64,000 nucleotides of DNA from Virgibacillus proomii (lineage in GTDB: Bacteria > Bacillota > Bacilli > Bacillales > Amphibacillaceae). The stretch lies in assembly GCF_018916875.1 (NCBI RefSeq), contig NZ_JAHLNO010000004.1, forward strand, positions 372,001-436,000, in the 5' to 3' direction. Under the pieces are notes generated by a model that made no database searches, was not told the DNA's origin, and saw nothing but the letters and a program-made list of their open reading frames with translations. Below are positions 28,636 to 37,604 of this stretch, in pieces (positions within the stretch are counted from its first letter, which is position 1; each line of letters begins with the position of its first letter). Both the position numbers and the translations under genes were made by a program.

Positions 28636-28705
28636 ATGGTATAAACAGGATCAGTTAAATCCGGGAAGTTTTGAAATAAACGCCCCCTCCATTATCCTGT
28701 AGTTT

Positions 28706-28748
28706 AAAAGTCAAAGTCAGGGATCCTCTTGGCTTTGACTTTTTACAC
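28706..28748 (+). terminator. rho-independent terminator between dnaK and dnaJ
   Basis: AAAAGTCAAAG (28706-28716) pairs with CTTTGACTTTT (28733-28743). It should reduce read-through to dnaJ. Confidence 0.75.
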
Positions 28749-28838
28749 GTTATTCGTTTATGTAGATATTTGCCACGTAAGCACAGATGGTGGTAAGATA
28801 AAAGTTATGCAAAAGTGTGTATCGGGGAGAGTGATCAA

Positions 28839-29963
28839 GTGAGTAAGCGAGACTATTATGAAGTTCTGGGCGTTGGAAAAGATGCGACAAAGGATGAAAT
28901 AAAAAAAGCATATCGTAAATTAGCAAGAAAATACCATCCAGATGTAAACCAAGAGTCAGATGCAGCGGAGAAATTCAAGGAAGTAAAAGAAGCTTATGAA
29001 GTTTTAAGTAATGATCAAAAGCGAGCACAGTATGATCAATTTGGTCATGCAGGTCCACAAAGTCAAGGTTTTGGTGGTTTTGGTGGAGCGCAAGATTTCG
29101 GCGGTTTTGGTGATATCTTTGACATGTTTTTTGGCGGTGGCGGACGCAGAAGTGATCCTAATGCTCCGCAGCAAGGTGCAGATCTTCAATATACGATGGA
29201 ATTAACCTTTGAAGAAGCGATTTTTGGTAAAGAAGCAGATATTAAAATTCCGAAAGAGGAAACTTGTGATACTTGCTCAGGATCAGGTGCAAAACCTGGT
29301 ACGAAAATAAAAACTTGTTCTCATTGTAATGGAACCGGTCAATTAAATATGGAACAAAACACTCCATTTGGTAAAGTGATCAATCGCCGAGTATGTAATT
29401 ACTGTAACGGAACAGGAAAAGTTATACCTGAAAAATGTAGAACATGTGGTGGTACTGGAAGAGTAAAAAAACGTCGAACCATTCATATTTCTATACCAGC
29501 AGGAATTGATGAGGGACAACAAATACGGGTTTCAGGAAAAGGTGAAGCAGGTATAAATGGAGGACCTCCTGGAGACTTATTTGTCGTTGTCAAAATTCGA
29601 CCACATGAATTCTTTCGTAGAGAAGGAGATCATATATTCTGCGAATTGCCACTAACCTTTACGCAAGCAGCACTTGGTGATGAAGTAGAGGTGCCAACCG
29701 TTCACGGAAAAGTAAAACTGAAAATACCAGCAGGAACACAGTCTGGTAAAACTTTCCGTTTAAAAGGAAAAGGAGCACCAAATGTACGTGGCTATGGTCA
29801 CGGCGACCAGCACGTTAAAGTGAGGGTCGTAACACCGACTAAACTTACAGAAAGACAAAAAGAATTATTACGTGAATTTAATGAAATTAGTGGAAACCAA
29901 GCAACTGACGAACAAGATAATTCGTTATTTGGGCGATTTAGGAAAGCTTTTAAAAGTGAGTAA
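28839..29963 (+). CDS. dnaJ: chaperone DnaJ (Hsp40)
   Basis: 374-aa Hsp40. The J domain (1-68) has the HPD motif in YHPDVN, followed by a Gly/Phe-rich region (about 73-115). Four zinc-binding repeats follow: [24 protein letters not shown] and CRTCGGTG (about 143-207). C-terminal substrate-binding domains complete it. The start is the GTG at 28839 after GGGGAGAGTG, which gives [11 protein letters not shown] as in relatives. Confidence 0.97.
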   Translation: MSKRDYYEVLGVGKDATKDEIKKAYRKLARKYHPDVNQESDAAEKFKEVKEAYEVLSNDQKRAQYDQFGHAGPQSQGFGGFGGAQDFGGFGDIFDMFFGGGGRRSDPNAPQQGADLQYTMELTFEEAIFGKEADIKIPKEETCDTCSGSGAKPGTKIKTCSHCNGTGQLNMEQNTPFGKVINRRVCNYCNGTGKVIPEKCRTCGGTGRVKKRRTIHISIPAGIDEGQQIRVSGKGEAGINGGPPGDLFVVVKIRPHEFFRREGDHIFCELPLTFTQAALGDEVEVPTVHGKVKLKIPAGTQSGKTFRLKGKGAPNVRGYGHGDQHVKVRVVTPTKLTERQKELLREFNEISGNQATDEQDNSLFGRFRKAFKSE

Positions 29964-30010
29964 CTTTAAAATTTAATTACTTTTGAGTGTAAAATGACAA
30001 TATATAGAGC

Positions 30011-30226
30011 GTGTTTCAAAAAGAGGACAAAAGGGACTAAGGTTGGGTCGGCTAAGGGTCGCAACGTTCTTGTTGCAATACCTACACTGGTTTGTCCTGT
30101 CGAGTCGAATTTCAAGGTGGTGGTGTAGTTTTGTCAAGAATGCATGAGTTAAAGTACAAAGCTATAAAAAACAAGCCAGCGATGAATTGTTAGCTTTTAT
30201 TTTCACCCGACTTTTTGAACATCCTC
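30011..30226. repeat. MITE-like repeat family E, copy at dnaJ-prmA
   Basis: Ends GTGTTTCAAAAAGAGGAC (30011) and CTTTTTGAACATCCTCC (30211-30226), with no open reading frame of note. It shares CGGCTAAG and CAACGTTCTTG-like segments with the copy at 53217. It occupies most of the 340-nt gap. Confidence 0.6.
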
Positions 30227-30302
30227 CTGATACTTTGGCTAACTCACTTTCTTCAGTAAGCGGAGTAAATGATTTTTTTGAAAATAGAAAAGGGTGGTTC
30301 CA

Positions 30303-31244
30303 ATGAAGTGGTCAGAGCTCTGTATTCATACGACAAATGAAGCTATCGAGCCAATCTCAAATATTTTACATGAAAACAGCGCAAGTGGACTAGTGATCGA
30401 AGAAGCACTAGATCTAGTGAAAGAACACTCGTCTAAATATGGAGAGGTATATGAGTTAAATCCTGAAGACTATCCGGAGGAAGGGGTTTATATTAAAGCA
30501 TATCTTCCCGTAAATAGCTTTTTAGGAGAAACAGTTGAAGAGATAAAGCAAGCTATTAACAACTTAATGCTATACGATATTGATTTGGGAAGAAATCAAA
30601 TTACGTTAAGTGAAGTACATGAAGAAGAATGGGCTACTGCTTGGAAAAAGTACTATAAACCTGTTAAAATATCTAAGCGTATTACCATTACGCCAACTTG
30701 GGAAGATTATAGACCTGTAGATACAGATGAATTGATTATTGAGCTAGATCCCGGTATGGCATTTGGTACTGGGACGCATCCGACGACAGTACTTAGTATT
30801 CAAGCATTAGAACAATTCGTTAAAAGTGGAGATATAGTAATTGATGTTGGTTCTGGCTCTGGTGTCTTGAGCATTGCGGCTGCTTTATTAGGAGCAAGCC
30901 ATGTTTATGCGTATGATTTGGATGATGTGGCAGTGAAAAGTACAATTTTAAATGCAAAATTAAATCGTTTAAATAGTCGCATTACTGCCAAGCAAAATAA
31001 TTTATTAGATCATGTCACAGTAGAAGCAGACTTAATTGTTTCTAATATTTTAGCTGAAGTAATTGTACGCTTTGTAGACAGTGCATGGAATCGTTTGAAA
31101 CCCGGTGGCTATTTTATTACTTCAGGAATTACCCAAACAAAGAAGCAATTGGTTAAAGATCGTATCGAACAACAAGGCTTTAACATTATCCAAGTCAATG
31201 AAATGGAAGATTGGATTTCTATTGTAGCACAAAAGATCCAATAA
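30303..31244 (+). CDS. prmA: ribosomal protein L11 methyltransferase
   Basis: 313-aa SAM-dependent methyltransferase that methylates ribosomal protein L11. Motifs: an N-terminal L11-binding domain, LDPGMAFGTGTHPTT (about 149-163), the SAM loop DVGSGSGVLSIAA (about 181-193) and a catalytic-region SNILAEV near 250. The ATG at 30303 after AAAGGGTGG is preferred over the in-frame GTG at 30294. It begins the prmA-rsmE-mtaB cluster. Confidence 0.95.
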   Translation: MKWSELCIHTTNEAIEPISNILHENSASGLVIEEALDLVKEHSSKYGEVYELNPEDYPEEGVYIKAYLPVNSFLGETVEEIKQAINNLMLYDIDLGRNQITLSEVHEEEWATAWKKYYKPVKISKRITITPTWEDYRPVDTDELIIELDPGMAFGTGTHPTTVLSIQALEQFVKSGDIVIDVGSGSGVLSIAAALLGASHVYAYDLDDVAVKSTILNAKLNRLNSRITAKQNNLLDHVTVEADLIVSNILAEVIVRFVDSAWNRLKPGGYFITSGITQTKKQLVKDRIEQQGFNIIQVNEMEDWISIVAQKIQ

Positions 31245-31271
31245 TTATTTTTCTGAAGAAGGTGATAGCCA

Positions 31272-32027
31272 TTGCAACGATATTTTATTCCTGAACAAAC
31301 ATGGTCGGACAAAACAATAAAAATAATTGGCGACGATGTTCATCATATAAAACGGGTCATGCGTTTCCAAATTGGTGATGAAATTATTTGTAATCACCCA
31401 AATGGTAAAGCTGCTGTATGCAAAATAACTTTTTTAGATAATGATGTTGTTTATGCAGATATTATGGAATGGCTTGACCGAAATGTTGAAATGCCCATTG
31501 AAGTTGCTGTTGCACAAGCCCTGCCAAAAAGTGATAAGCTGGAGTGGATATTACAAAAAGGAACTGAGCTCGGGGCTTCCAGCTTCTTTGTTTTTCAAGC
31601 GGCTCGATCAGTTGTAAAATGGGATGATAATCGCCGTGAGAAAAAGCTGAAGCGCTGGAATAAAATTGTCAAAGAAGCTAGTGAGCAAAGCCACCGAAAT
31701 AAACTACCGAATGTTAATGTTTGTAAATCGTTAAAATCAGTGGTGGAAGCAGCTAATAGCTATGATTTGAAGTTGTTTGCTTATGAAGAGGAAGCAAAAA
31801 CAAGTGATTACCGATCATTAGCTGCTGCTCTATCATCATTAAAGCACAATCAGCGCTTAGTTATTTGTATCGGTCCTGAAGGCGGTTTTACGGAAAATGA
31901 GGCTGTATCACTAAGAGCAGCTGGTTTTCAAGCTGTTCGTCTTGGTCCGAGGATTTTACGAACAGAAACTGCTGTATTATATGCTTTAGCAAGCATATCG
32001 TATCATTTTGAAGAAATGGGGTGTTAG
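31272..32027 (+). CDS. rsmE: 16S rRNA m3U1498 methyltransferase
   Basis: 251-aa SPOUT-class methyltransferase (YqeU), methylating N3 of U1498 in 16S rRNA. It starts MQRYFIP with a PUA-like domain. The knot region contains ALPKSDKLEWILQKGTELG (about 85-103), IGPEGGFTENE (about 205-215) and LGPRILRTETA (about 227-237). The start is TTG with GAAGGTGA upstream. The 3' end overlaps the preceding codons of mtaB (ATG at 32030). Confidence 0.94.
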   Translation: MQRYFIPEQTWSDKTIKIIGDDVHHIKRVMRFQIGDEIICNHPNGKAAVCKITFLDNDVVYADIMEWLDRNVEMPIEVAVAQALPKSDKLEWILQKGTELGASSFFVFQAARSVVKWDDNRREKKLKRWNKIVKEASEQSHRNKLPNVNVCKSLKSVVEAANSYDLKLFAYEEEAKTSDYRSLAAALSSLKHNQRLVICIGPEGGFTENEAVSLRAAGFQAVRLGPRILRTETAVLYALASISYHFEEMGC

Positions 32028-32029
32028 GC

Positions 32030-33382
32030 ATGCCAACAGTAGCCTTTCATACACTAGGGTGTAAAGTAAATCATTATGAAACAGAAGGTATTTGGCGCAT
32101 GTTTATGGAACGTGGATATGAGCGTGTTGATTTCGAGAAAAATTCGGATGTTTATGTTATTAATACATGCACGGTAACGAATACTGGCGATAAAAAGAGC
32201 AGACAGGTAATTCGTAGGGCAATCAGAAAAAATCCTGATGCTGTTGTATGTGTAACTGGATGCTATGCTCAAACGTCCCCTGGAGAAATTTTAGAAATAC
32301 CAGGAGTGGATGTCGTTGTTGGAACACAGGATCGTAAACATATGATTGATTATATTGAGCAGCATAAGAAAACGAAAGAACCAGTTAATGGTGTATCCAA
32401 TATAATGAAAAACCGAGTGTTTGAGGAAATGGAAGTTCCTGAGTTTTCAGATCGTACAAGAGCTTCCTTAAAAATTCAAGAAGGATGTAATAATTTTTGT
32501 ACGTTTTGTATCATCCCGTGGTCTCGCGGTCTGCTTCGTTCCAGAGATCCAAAGAACGTAATTGAACAAGCACAAAAACTTGTTGATGCAGGCTACAAAG
32601 AAATTGTATTAACAGGTATTCATACAGCAGGCTATGGTGAAGATATGAAAGATTATAACTTTGCTATGCTTCTAAAAGATTTAGAAACAAAAGTAAATGG
32701 ACTGAAGCGGATTCGTATTTCTTCGATCGAAGCAAGTCAAATTACAGATGAAGTGATTGACGTTTTAGATCAATCGGAAAAAATTGTAAGACATCTTCAT
32801 ATTCCTTTACAATCAGGTTCTGACTCTGTACTAGCTAGAATGCGCCGGAAGTACGCTAAAGCTTATTACAAGGAAAAAGTGATGAAGCTTAAACAAGCCT
32901 TACCTGGCTTAGCAATTACTTCGGACGTCATTGTAGGATTTCCTGGTGAAACAGATGAGGAATTCCAAGAAACATATGATTTTATTAAAGAAATCGGATT
33001 TTCAGAGTTACATGTATTTCCATACTCACGTAGGACAGGTACTCCTGCTGCTCGAATGGATGGACAAGTTGATGATGAAGTGAAAAATAACCGTGTCCAC
33101 AAACTCATTGAACTTTCTAACCAATTAGCGAAGGAATATGCTGCCAATTATGAAGATGAAGTTCTAGAAGTGATTCCTGAAGAGCACTCTACGGATAAAG
33201 ATAATCCAAATCAGCTAATTGGATATACGGATAATTATTTAAAGGTAGCCTTTGATGGTACTTTAGATATGATTGGAAAGCTTGTTCGTGTTAAAATCGC
33301 TAAAGCAGATTATCCATTGAATCAAGGAAGGCTTGTACGTGTATTGGATGATTTTGCATATGAAAATGTCAAGGTAAATTAA
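32030..33382 (+). CDS. mtaB: tRNA (N6-threonylcarbamoyladenosine37-C2)-methylthiotransferase MtaB
   Basis: 450-aa radical SAM methylthiotransferase (YqeV) that converts t6A37 to ms2t6A in tRNA. The N-terminal UPF0004 domain has the cluster cysteines in LGCKVNHYET, NTCTVTN and TGCYAQ. The radical SAM motif is CNNFCTFC (about 147-154), and a TRAM domain is at the C-terminus. The ATG at 32030 gives MPTVAFHTLGCK, collinear with YqeV; the GTG at 32021 would overlap rsmE more. Confidence 0.95.
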   Translation: MPTVAFHTLGCKVNHYETEGIWRMFMERGYERVDFEKNSDVYVINTCTVTNTGDKKSRQVIRRAIRKNPDAVVCVTGCYAQTSPGEILEIPGVDVVVGTQDRKHMIDYIEQHKKTKEPVNGVSNIMKNRVFEEMEVPEFSDRTRASLKIQEGCNNFCTFCIIPWSRGLLRSRDPKNVIEQAQKLVDAGYKEIVLTGIHTAGYGEDMKDYNFAMLLKDLETKVNGLKRIRISSIEASQITDEVIDVLDQSEKIVRHLHIPLQSGSDSVLARMRRKYAKAYYKEKVMKLKQALPGLAITSDVIVGFPGETDEEFQETYDFIKEIGFSELHVFPYSRRTGTPAARMDGQVDDEVKNNRVHKLIELSNQLAKEYAANYEDEVLEVIPEEHSTDKDNPNQLIGYTDNYLKVAFDGTLDMIGKLVRVKIAKADYPLNQGRLVRVLDDFAYENVKVN

Positions 33383-33386
33383 TAGA

Positions 33387-33421
33387 AGCAACCTGGTCAA
33401 AAGTGATCGGGTTGCTTTTTT
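33387..33421 (+). terminator. rho-independent terminator of mtaB
   Basis: AGCAACC pairs with GGTTGCT (33410-33416), followed by a T-run. Confidence 0.88.
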
Positions 33422-33424
33422 TGA

Positions 33425-33568
33425 AAGTAGCTTAAGCACTTCAAGCATTAGCAAACTTTAATTTTCTATTTACGATAAGTTAACATCGGTTCGAATCTAA
33501 AGAAAGGCCGACTAAAAGCGGGCTTGCCGCCCAATTGTCGGCATACCCTGTTTTAGAGGCATGTTTTC
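33425..33568 (+). repeat. repeat module C, left arm and GGCCGAC loop segment
   Basis: Left arm with CAAGCATTAGCAAACTTTAA (33438-33457), then ACATCGGTTCGAATCTAAAG, GGCCGACTAAAAGCGGGC, a TGCCGCC/GTCGGCAT region and GAGGCATGTTTTCTTTATCC. Its matching right arm is at 34246-34305. Confidence 0.7.
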
Positions 33569-33657
33569 TTTATCCTTCATGTAAGGTGCCGTAAGACTCC
33601 CCATTCAAGAGTTATAGAAAATAAGTAGAGAACAGTACCTAAATACCCGATTCGTTC
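33569..33657 (+). repeat. repeat module A copy
   Basis: TATCCTTCATGTAAGGTGCC to GTACCTAAATACCCGATTCG; the 3' half of the stem is shortened compared with copy 2. Confidence 0.6.
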
Positions 33658-33660
33658 GGG

Positions 33661-33985
33661 GCGACAGGACAAGGAGAAACTACGTCAGCGATACATCGCA
33701 CGCAGAAAAAGTGTACTTCTTTTTCAAGGACAAGAAAAGCTTCGAAAGTGATCATCGCACGCAGAAAAAGTGTACTTCATTTTCAGGGACAAGGAGAAAC
33801 TACGTCAGCGATACATCACGCAGAAAAATTGTACTTCTTTTTCAAGGACAAGAAAAGCTTCGAAAGCGATACATCGCACGTAGAAAAGTGCTTTCCTTTT
33901 CAAGGACAAGGAAAACTACGTCAGTGATACATCGCACGCAGAAAAGTGTTTTTCTTTTTCGAGGAGAATTACGACAACCTCTATC
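33661..33985 (+). repeat. tandem repeat module T, five units, alternating
   Basis: Five units of about 60 bp. Units 1, 3 and 5 carry ACTACGTCAG, and units 2 and 4 carry GCTTCGAAAG, so the array grew as a two-unit block. Each unit has GCGAT-AC-ATCGC and GAAAAAG...CTTTTTC inverted repeats. Confidence 0.8.
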
Positions 33986-34091
33986 TGATTAAATACATTA
34001 TACCTTGAGTGGTACAACGATTTAAAACTAGTAAAAATACTAGTTAATAATAATATACGAGGAGAAAAGAGTTCCTTGAATGAAGGTTCAC

Positions 34092-34245
34092 TTTATCCCG
34101 CATGTAAGGTGCCGTATGATTACTGATTCAAGATTATAGAGAAAACGTCACCTAAATGCCCGATTAGTTCAAGGGCCTTTAGGTCATACCCTTGCGGTAC
34201 TAACATTCTGTGTAAAAAGCGTTTCACGGAATGAAGTTTTACTTT
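34092..34245 (+). repeat. repeat modules A and D before the C right arm
   Basis: A: TATCCCGCATGTAAGGTGCC to CGTCACCTAAATGCCCG (34092-34165), lacking the inner stem. D: GGCCTTTAGGTCATACCC, then CATTCTGTG (34204-34212) with CACGGAATG (34225-34233). Confidence 0.7.
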
Positions 34246-34310
34246 ATCTCGGTGGAGCTTTCCAGTTTGTATGTCGCTAACCAGTTGCTTGCGCTTTTCT
34301 TGCTTACTAA
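34246..34310 (+). repeat. repeat module C, right arm
   Basis: TTTCCAGTTTGTATGTCGCT near 34260 and CCAGTTGCTTGCGCTTTT are complementary in blocks to the left arm at 33425-33460. The rest of the gap to deoC (34311-34504) has only promoter-like AT-rich sequence. Confidence 0.65.
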
Positions 34311-34504
34311 ATACATGTAAGGTTAGCGGTTCGTGACGTCAAGGTTTTCGCGTTATTCGTTTGTGGCATTCTAATTTAGAGCTAGTTTCAATTTCTTTTA
34401 AGAAAATTCGCCAATCATAATACTCACGTGAATAGATTTCTATACTAATTAATGCTATGATACTTAAGAGGTACGTACAACATAATCTAGGAAGGAAGGA
34501 AAAA

Positions 34505-35176
34505 ATGATTAAAAATTTAGCGAAGTACATCGACCACACGCAACTGAAACCAGATACAACAAAGGAGAAAATTGATCAGATTGTAGATGAGGCAAAAGAA
34601 TACGAATTTGCTTCTGTTTGTGTTAATCCATATTGGGTTTCTTATTGCTATGATAAATTAAAAACTACATCAGTTAAAGTTTGTACAGTCATTGGTTTTC
34701 CACTTGGAGCAACAACTACTGCTATGAAAGTGAATGAGACAAAGCAAGCAATTAAAGATGGGGCAACAGAAGTAGATATGGTTATTAATGTTGGCGCTTT
34801 AAAATCTGGTGACGACGAAACCGTAAAAAAAGACATTGAAGCGGTAGTTAAGGCTGCTGAGGAAAAAGCACTAACTAAAGTAATTATTGAGACTTCTTTA
34901 TTAACGAAAGACGAAAAAATTCGTGCTTGCAAGTTGGCAAAACAAGCGGGAGCAGATTATGTAAAAACCTCGACAGGGTTTTCTGGCGGAGGAGCCACCG
35001 TTGAAGATATTCGTTTAATGCGTGAAGTTGTAGGTACTGATATGGGAGTAAAAGCTTCTGGTGGCGTCCGTGATTTACAAGCAACGAAAGCTATGATTGA
35101 AGCAGGTGCAACTCGAATTGGAGCAAGTGCTGGTGTTTCGATTATAAAAGGAGAAAAAGGAGAAACTTCTTATTAA
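34505..35176 (+). CDS. deoC: deoxyribose-phosphate aldolase
   Basis: 223-aa class I aldolase cleaving 2-deoxyribose 5-phosphate to glyceraldehyde 3-phosphate and acetaldehyde, used in deoxynucleoside catabolism. Visible residues: [12 protein letters not shown] near 8-19, a [13 protein letters not shown] region near 90-103 and the Schiff-base Lys in YVKTSTGF near 152. Length equals B. subtilis DeoC. The ATG at 34505 follows GGAAGGAAGG. It stands alone between the repeat island and the rpsU promoter, away from any deo operon. Confidence 0.95.
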   Translation: MIKNLAKYIDHTQLKPDTTKEKIDQIVDEAKEYEFASVCVNPYWVSYCYDKLKTTSVKVCTVIGFPLGATTTAMKVNETKQAIKDGATEVDMVINVGALKSGDDETVKKDIEAVVKAAEEKALTKVIIETSLLTKDEKIRACKLAKQAGADYVKTSTGFSGGGATVEDIRLMREVVGTDMGVKASGGVRDLQATKAMIEAGATRIGASAGVSIIKGEKGETSY

Positions 35177-35214
35177 AAACAAGCATAAAATACCTATAGT
35201 TGGATAAGAAGCAG

Positions 35215-35243
35215 TTGACCAAAATAAAGGATTATATTATACT
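35215..35243 (+). promoter_or_regulatory. sigma-A promoter of rpsU-yqeY
   Basis: TTGACC (35215-35220), 17-nt spacer, TATACT (35238-35243). Close to consensus, as expected for a ribosomal protein gene. Confidence 0.85.
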
Positions 35244-35250
35244 TTAAAAA

Positions 35251-35274
35251 GCATATGAATTGAAAGTCATATGC
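35251..35274 (+). promoter_or_regulatory. palindrome at the 5' end of the rpsU transcript
   Basis: GCATATGA, 8-nt loop, TCATATGC, beginning about 8 nt after the -10 box. It would form a 5'-terminal hairpin in the mRNA or an operator-like site. Confidence 0.5.
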
Positions 35275-35315
35275 TAGTACAATCTGTTTTGTGCTTCGGA
35301 GGGAGGGAAATTAGC

Positions 35316-35492
35316 ATGTCAAATACAACTCGCGTTCGTAAAAACGAGTCTCTTGAAGATGCTCTTCGTCGCTTTAAGCGTAGTGTGTCCAAAAGCGGTA
35401 CATTGCAGGAATATCGTAAGCGTGAACACTACGTAAAACCAAGTGTACGCCGCAAAAAGAAATCTGAAGCTGCTAGAAAGCGTAAATTCTAA
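35316..35492 (+). CDS. rpsU: 30S ribosomal protein S21
   Basis: 58-aa very basic protein beginning [20 protein letters not shown] and ending in a [12 protein letters not shown] tail, typical of S21 of Bacillaceae. The ATG at 35316 lies downstream of GGAGGGAGGG; an upstream in-frame start at 35271 lies inside the leader palindrome. It is co-transcribed with yqeY, 14 nt away. Confidence 0.96.
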   Translation: MSNTTRVRKNESLEDALRRFKRSVSKSGTLQEYRKREHYVKPSVRRKKKSEAARKRKF

Positions 35493-35506
35493 AGAGGGTG
35501 CAATAG

Positions 35507-35956
35507 ATGACATTACTTGAAAAATTAAATCAAGATATGAAGCAAGCGATGAAGAATAAAGACAAAGAGACCCTTAGTGTTATTCGCATGGTGAAGGCTT
35601 CTTTACAGAATGAATCAATTAAACTTGGAAAAGATGTATTATCAGAAGACGAAGAATTAACTATCTTGTCTAGAGAAGTAAAACAAAGAAAAGATTCCCT
35701 CCAAGAATTCAAATCAGCTGAACGCGAAGATCTTGTTCAAAAAACTGAAACAGAATTGCATATTTTGGAAAAATATATGCCAAAGCAGCTTACAAATGAA
35801 GAGCTCAAGGCAATTGTTCAGTCAACCATCGAAGAAGTAAATGCAACTTCAAAAAAAGATATTGGAAAAGTAATGAGTGCGATTATGCCTAAGGTAAAAG
35901 GTAGAGCAGATGGTTCACAAATTAATAAACTTGTACAAAAACAGTTGAGTAACTAA
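35507..35956 (+). CDS. yqeY: GatB/YqeY domain-containing protein
   Basis: 149-aa protein of the YqeY family, related to the tRNA-binding tail domain of the GatB amidotransferase subunit. It is helical, with [20 protein letters not shown] at the start and the conserved [20 protein letters not shown] segment near 119-138. Its role is presumed tRNA or RNA related but not established. It follows rpsU in one operon ending at a terminator. Confidence 0.93.
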   Translation: MTLLEKLNQDMKQAMKNKDKETLSVIRMVKASLQNESIKLGKDVLSEDEELTILSREVKQRKDSLQEFKSAEREDLVQKTETELHILEKYMPKQLTNEELKAIVQSTIEEVNATSKKDIGKVMSAIMPKVKGRADGSQINKLVQKQLSN

Positions 35957-35994
35957 CAAAAGGCCCTAGTCAGTTAATTGATTAGGGTCTTTTA
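35957..35994 (+). terminator. rho-independent terminator of rpsU-yqeY
   Basis: AAAAGGCCCTA pairs with TAGGGTCTTTT (one G-T pair), followed by ATT. Confidence 0.75.
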
Positions 35995-36139
35995 TTATAC
36001 CTTAAGCCTAATGAAATTTAGCGTGGAAGGAAATTCGACGTAGTAAAATTGATTTGTTTAGGCAGACTAATCAGTAAGAATAAAATAGAGTGTGATTGAA
36101 AATTTTTTATGGTATATTTTTAAATAGTCCCATTTAAAT

Positions 36140-36167
36140 TGAAACCATTTGTAAAATTATTCGTATA
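36140..36167 (+). promoter_or_regulatory. predicted sigma-W (ECF) promoter of nfeD-floA
   Basis: TGAAAC (36140-36145), 16-nt spacer, CGTATA (36162-36167), an exact match to the sigma-W consensus TGAAAC-N16-CGTA. The B. subtilis yqeZ-floA operon is a known sigma-W target. Confidence 0.85.
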
Positions 36168-36198
36168 AGTTAATACATCATTAAAGGGGTGAATATAT

Positions 36199-37527
36199 TT
36201 GCCTGCTAACAGATTTATTACATATTTTATATTGTTTTGCGCATTTTTCTATATCATTTTTAACAGTGAAACCCTAATTTATGCAAATAAAGGAAGTGGG
36301 AAATCTGTTCATGTTATTCCAATTGAAAAAGAAGTAGAAAGAGGATTACAGGCATTTCTATCCAGAGCAATAAAAGAGGCTGTGGAAGAAGGAACCGATC
36401 ACATCATTTTTGAAATAAATACACCTGGTGGTAGAGTTGATTCAGCAGGAGAAATTGCCCGTCTTTTACAAGATATTAAACTTCCTACAACATCATTTAT
36501 TGTTAATAAGGCTTTGTCTGCAGGTTCTTATATTGCCTTAAATACGGACTATATTTATATGAAGCCGCAAGCTACAATGGGGGCAAGTGGTGTGATTACT
36601 TCAGATGGAAACGCTGCTGATGAAAAGGCCCAATCAGCTTGGATAGCTGCTATGAAGAGTGCAGCTGAATCAAAAGGGAGAGATCCATTATATGCAATGG
36701 CAATGGCAGATAAAAGCATTGATTTACCCGAATTAGATGCAGGCAAAGGAAAATATTTAACGCTTGGTCCCTCCCAAGCGATAAAAGTTGGTTATTCAGA
36801 AGGAACAGTTGCAGATCGACAAGAGCTTCTTCAGGATTTAGGTTTAGAAAATGCAACAGTCGTGGAGAAAGAACCAACTTTAGCTGAGGGGATTGCCAGG
36901 TTTTTAACTCATCCTGTCGTTATCCCAATATTGCTTTCTCTAGCAAGTTTAGGATTAGTAGTAGAATTATATTCACCAGGATTTGGGGTAGCGGGTATAA
37001 TGGGACTTGTCTCTCTCGTGTTGTTCTTTTATGGTCATATTGTAGCTGGGTTAGCCGGAATGGAAGCAGTTATTTTACTTATGTTAGGTATTGTGCTAAT
37101 TATTGCAGAATTTTTTGTTCCTGGAGGAATAATGGGACTCCTTGGAACGGCTTCGGTTATTGGTTCATTGTTTATGTCTGGCTATGATATTGGGCATATT
37201 GCTATGAGTATTGGGATTGCTTTTTTATTGTCCATTATTGTTTCTGTGATTTTATTTCGCCGAATCGGCATGGATAAAGGGATTTTTCGTCATATTATTC
37301 TTAAGGATCAAACGAGTACCGAGCTGGGTTATGTTTCCTCTGTGAATCGCTTGGAATTAATTGGTTTAGAAGGTGTTACAGTCACACCATTACGGCCGGC
37401 CGGAACTGCTGTTTTTGATGATGAACGTCTTGATGTAGTATCAGAAGGTCGATTTATTGATCAAAATGAAAAGGTGAAGATTGTTAAAGTCGAAGGTGTA
37501 CGCATTGTAGTAAGACAATTGAATTAG
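36199..37527 (+). CDS. yqeZ: NfeD family membrane serine-protease-like protein (YqeZ type)
   Basis: 442-aa membrane protein. It has an N-terminal signal/anchor helix (about 7-25), a ClpP-like domain with NTPGGRVDSAGEI (about 74-86) and NKALSAGSYIAL (about 102-113, SAGSY around the presumed catalytic Ser). Several transmembrane helices follow (about 234-355), with a C-terminal OB-fold NfeD domain. NfeD proteins partner flotillin-like proteins, and floA follows directly. The TTG start is preceded by AAAGGGGTG. Confidence 0.93.
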   Translation: MPANRFITYFILFCAFFYIIFNSETLIYANKGSGKSVHVIPIEKEVERGLQAFLSRAIKEAVEEGTDHIIFEINTPGGRVDSAGEIARLLQDIKLPTTSFIVNKALSAGSYIALNTDYIYMKPQATMGASGVITSDGNAADEKAQSAWIAAMKSAAESKGRDPLYAMAMADKSIDLPELDAGKGKYLTLGPSQAIKVGYSEGTVADRQELLQDLGLENATVVEKEPTLAEGIARFLTHPVVIPILLSLASLGLVVELYSPGFGVAGIMGLVSLVLFFYGHIVAGLAGMEAVILLMLGIVLIIAEFFVPGGIMGLLGTASVIGSLFMSGYDIGHIAMSIGIAFLLSIIVSVILFRRIGMDKGIFRHIILKDQTSTELGYVSSVNRLELIGLEGVTVTPLRPAGTAVFDDERLDVVSEGRFIDQNEKVKIVKVEGVRIVVRQLN

Positions 37528-37533
37528 TTGTTT

Positions 37534-37578
37534 AACTTCATTTATATTGGCAGACCAGGCCGATAGAGTGAAGTTTTT
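37534..37578 (+). terminator. possible internal terminator between nfeD and floA
   Basis: AACTTCA (37534-37540) pairs with TGAAGTT (37569-37575), followed by TTT. It may adjust the ratio of the two proteins. Confidence 0.4.
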
Positions 37579-37604
37579 ACAAATATAAATTAGGAGGTTA
37601 TGAA

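Noticed and set aside
33487-33500. tRNA T-arm-like GGTTCGAATC in module C (also at 14392-14402, reverse)
   Set aside because: No acceptor stem, anticodon arm or D arm surrounds it, and other copies carry GCTCGAATC instead.
33661-33985. CRISPR array
   Set aside because: The units are contiguous near-identical 60-bp repeats without unique spacers, and no cas genes are nearby.
33711-33992. Open frame of 93 codons with repeated segments
   Set aside because: Produced by the T array; no start signal and no homology I recognise.
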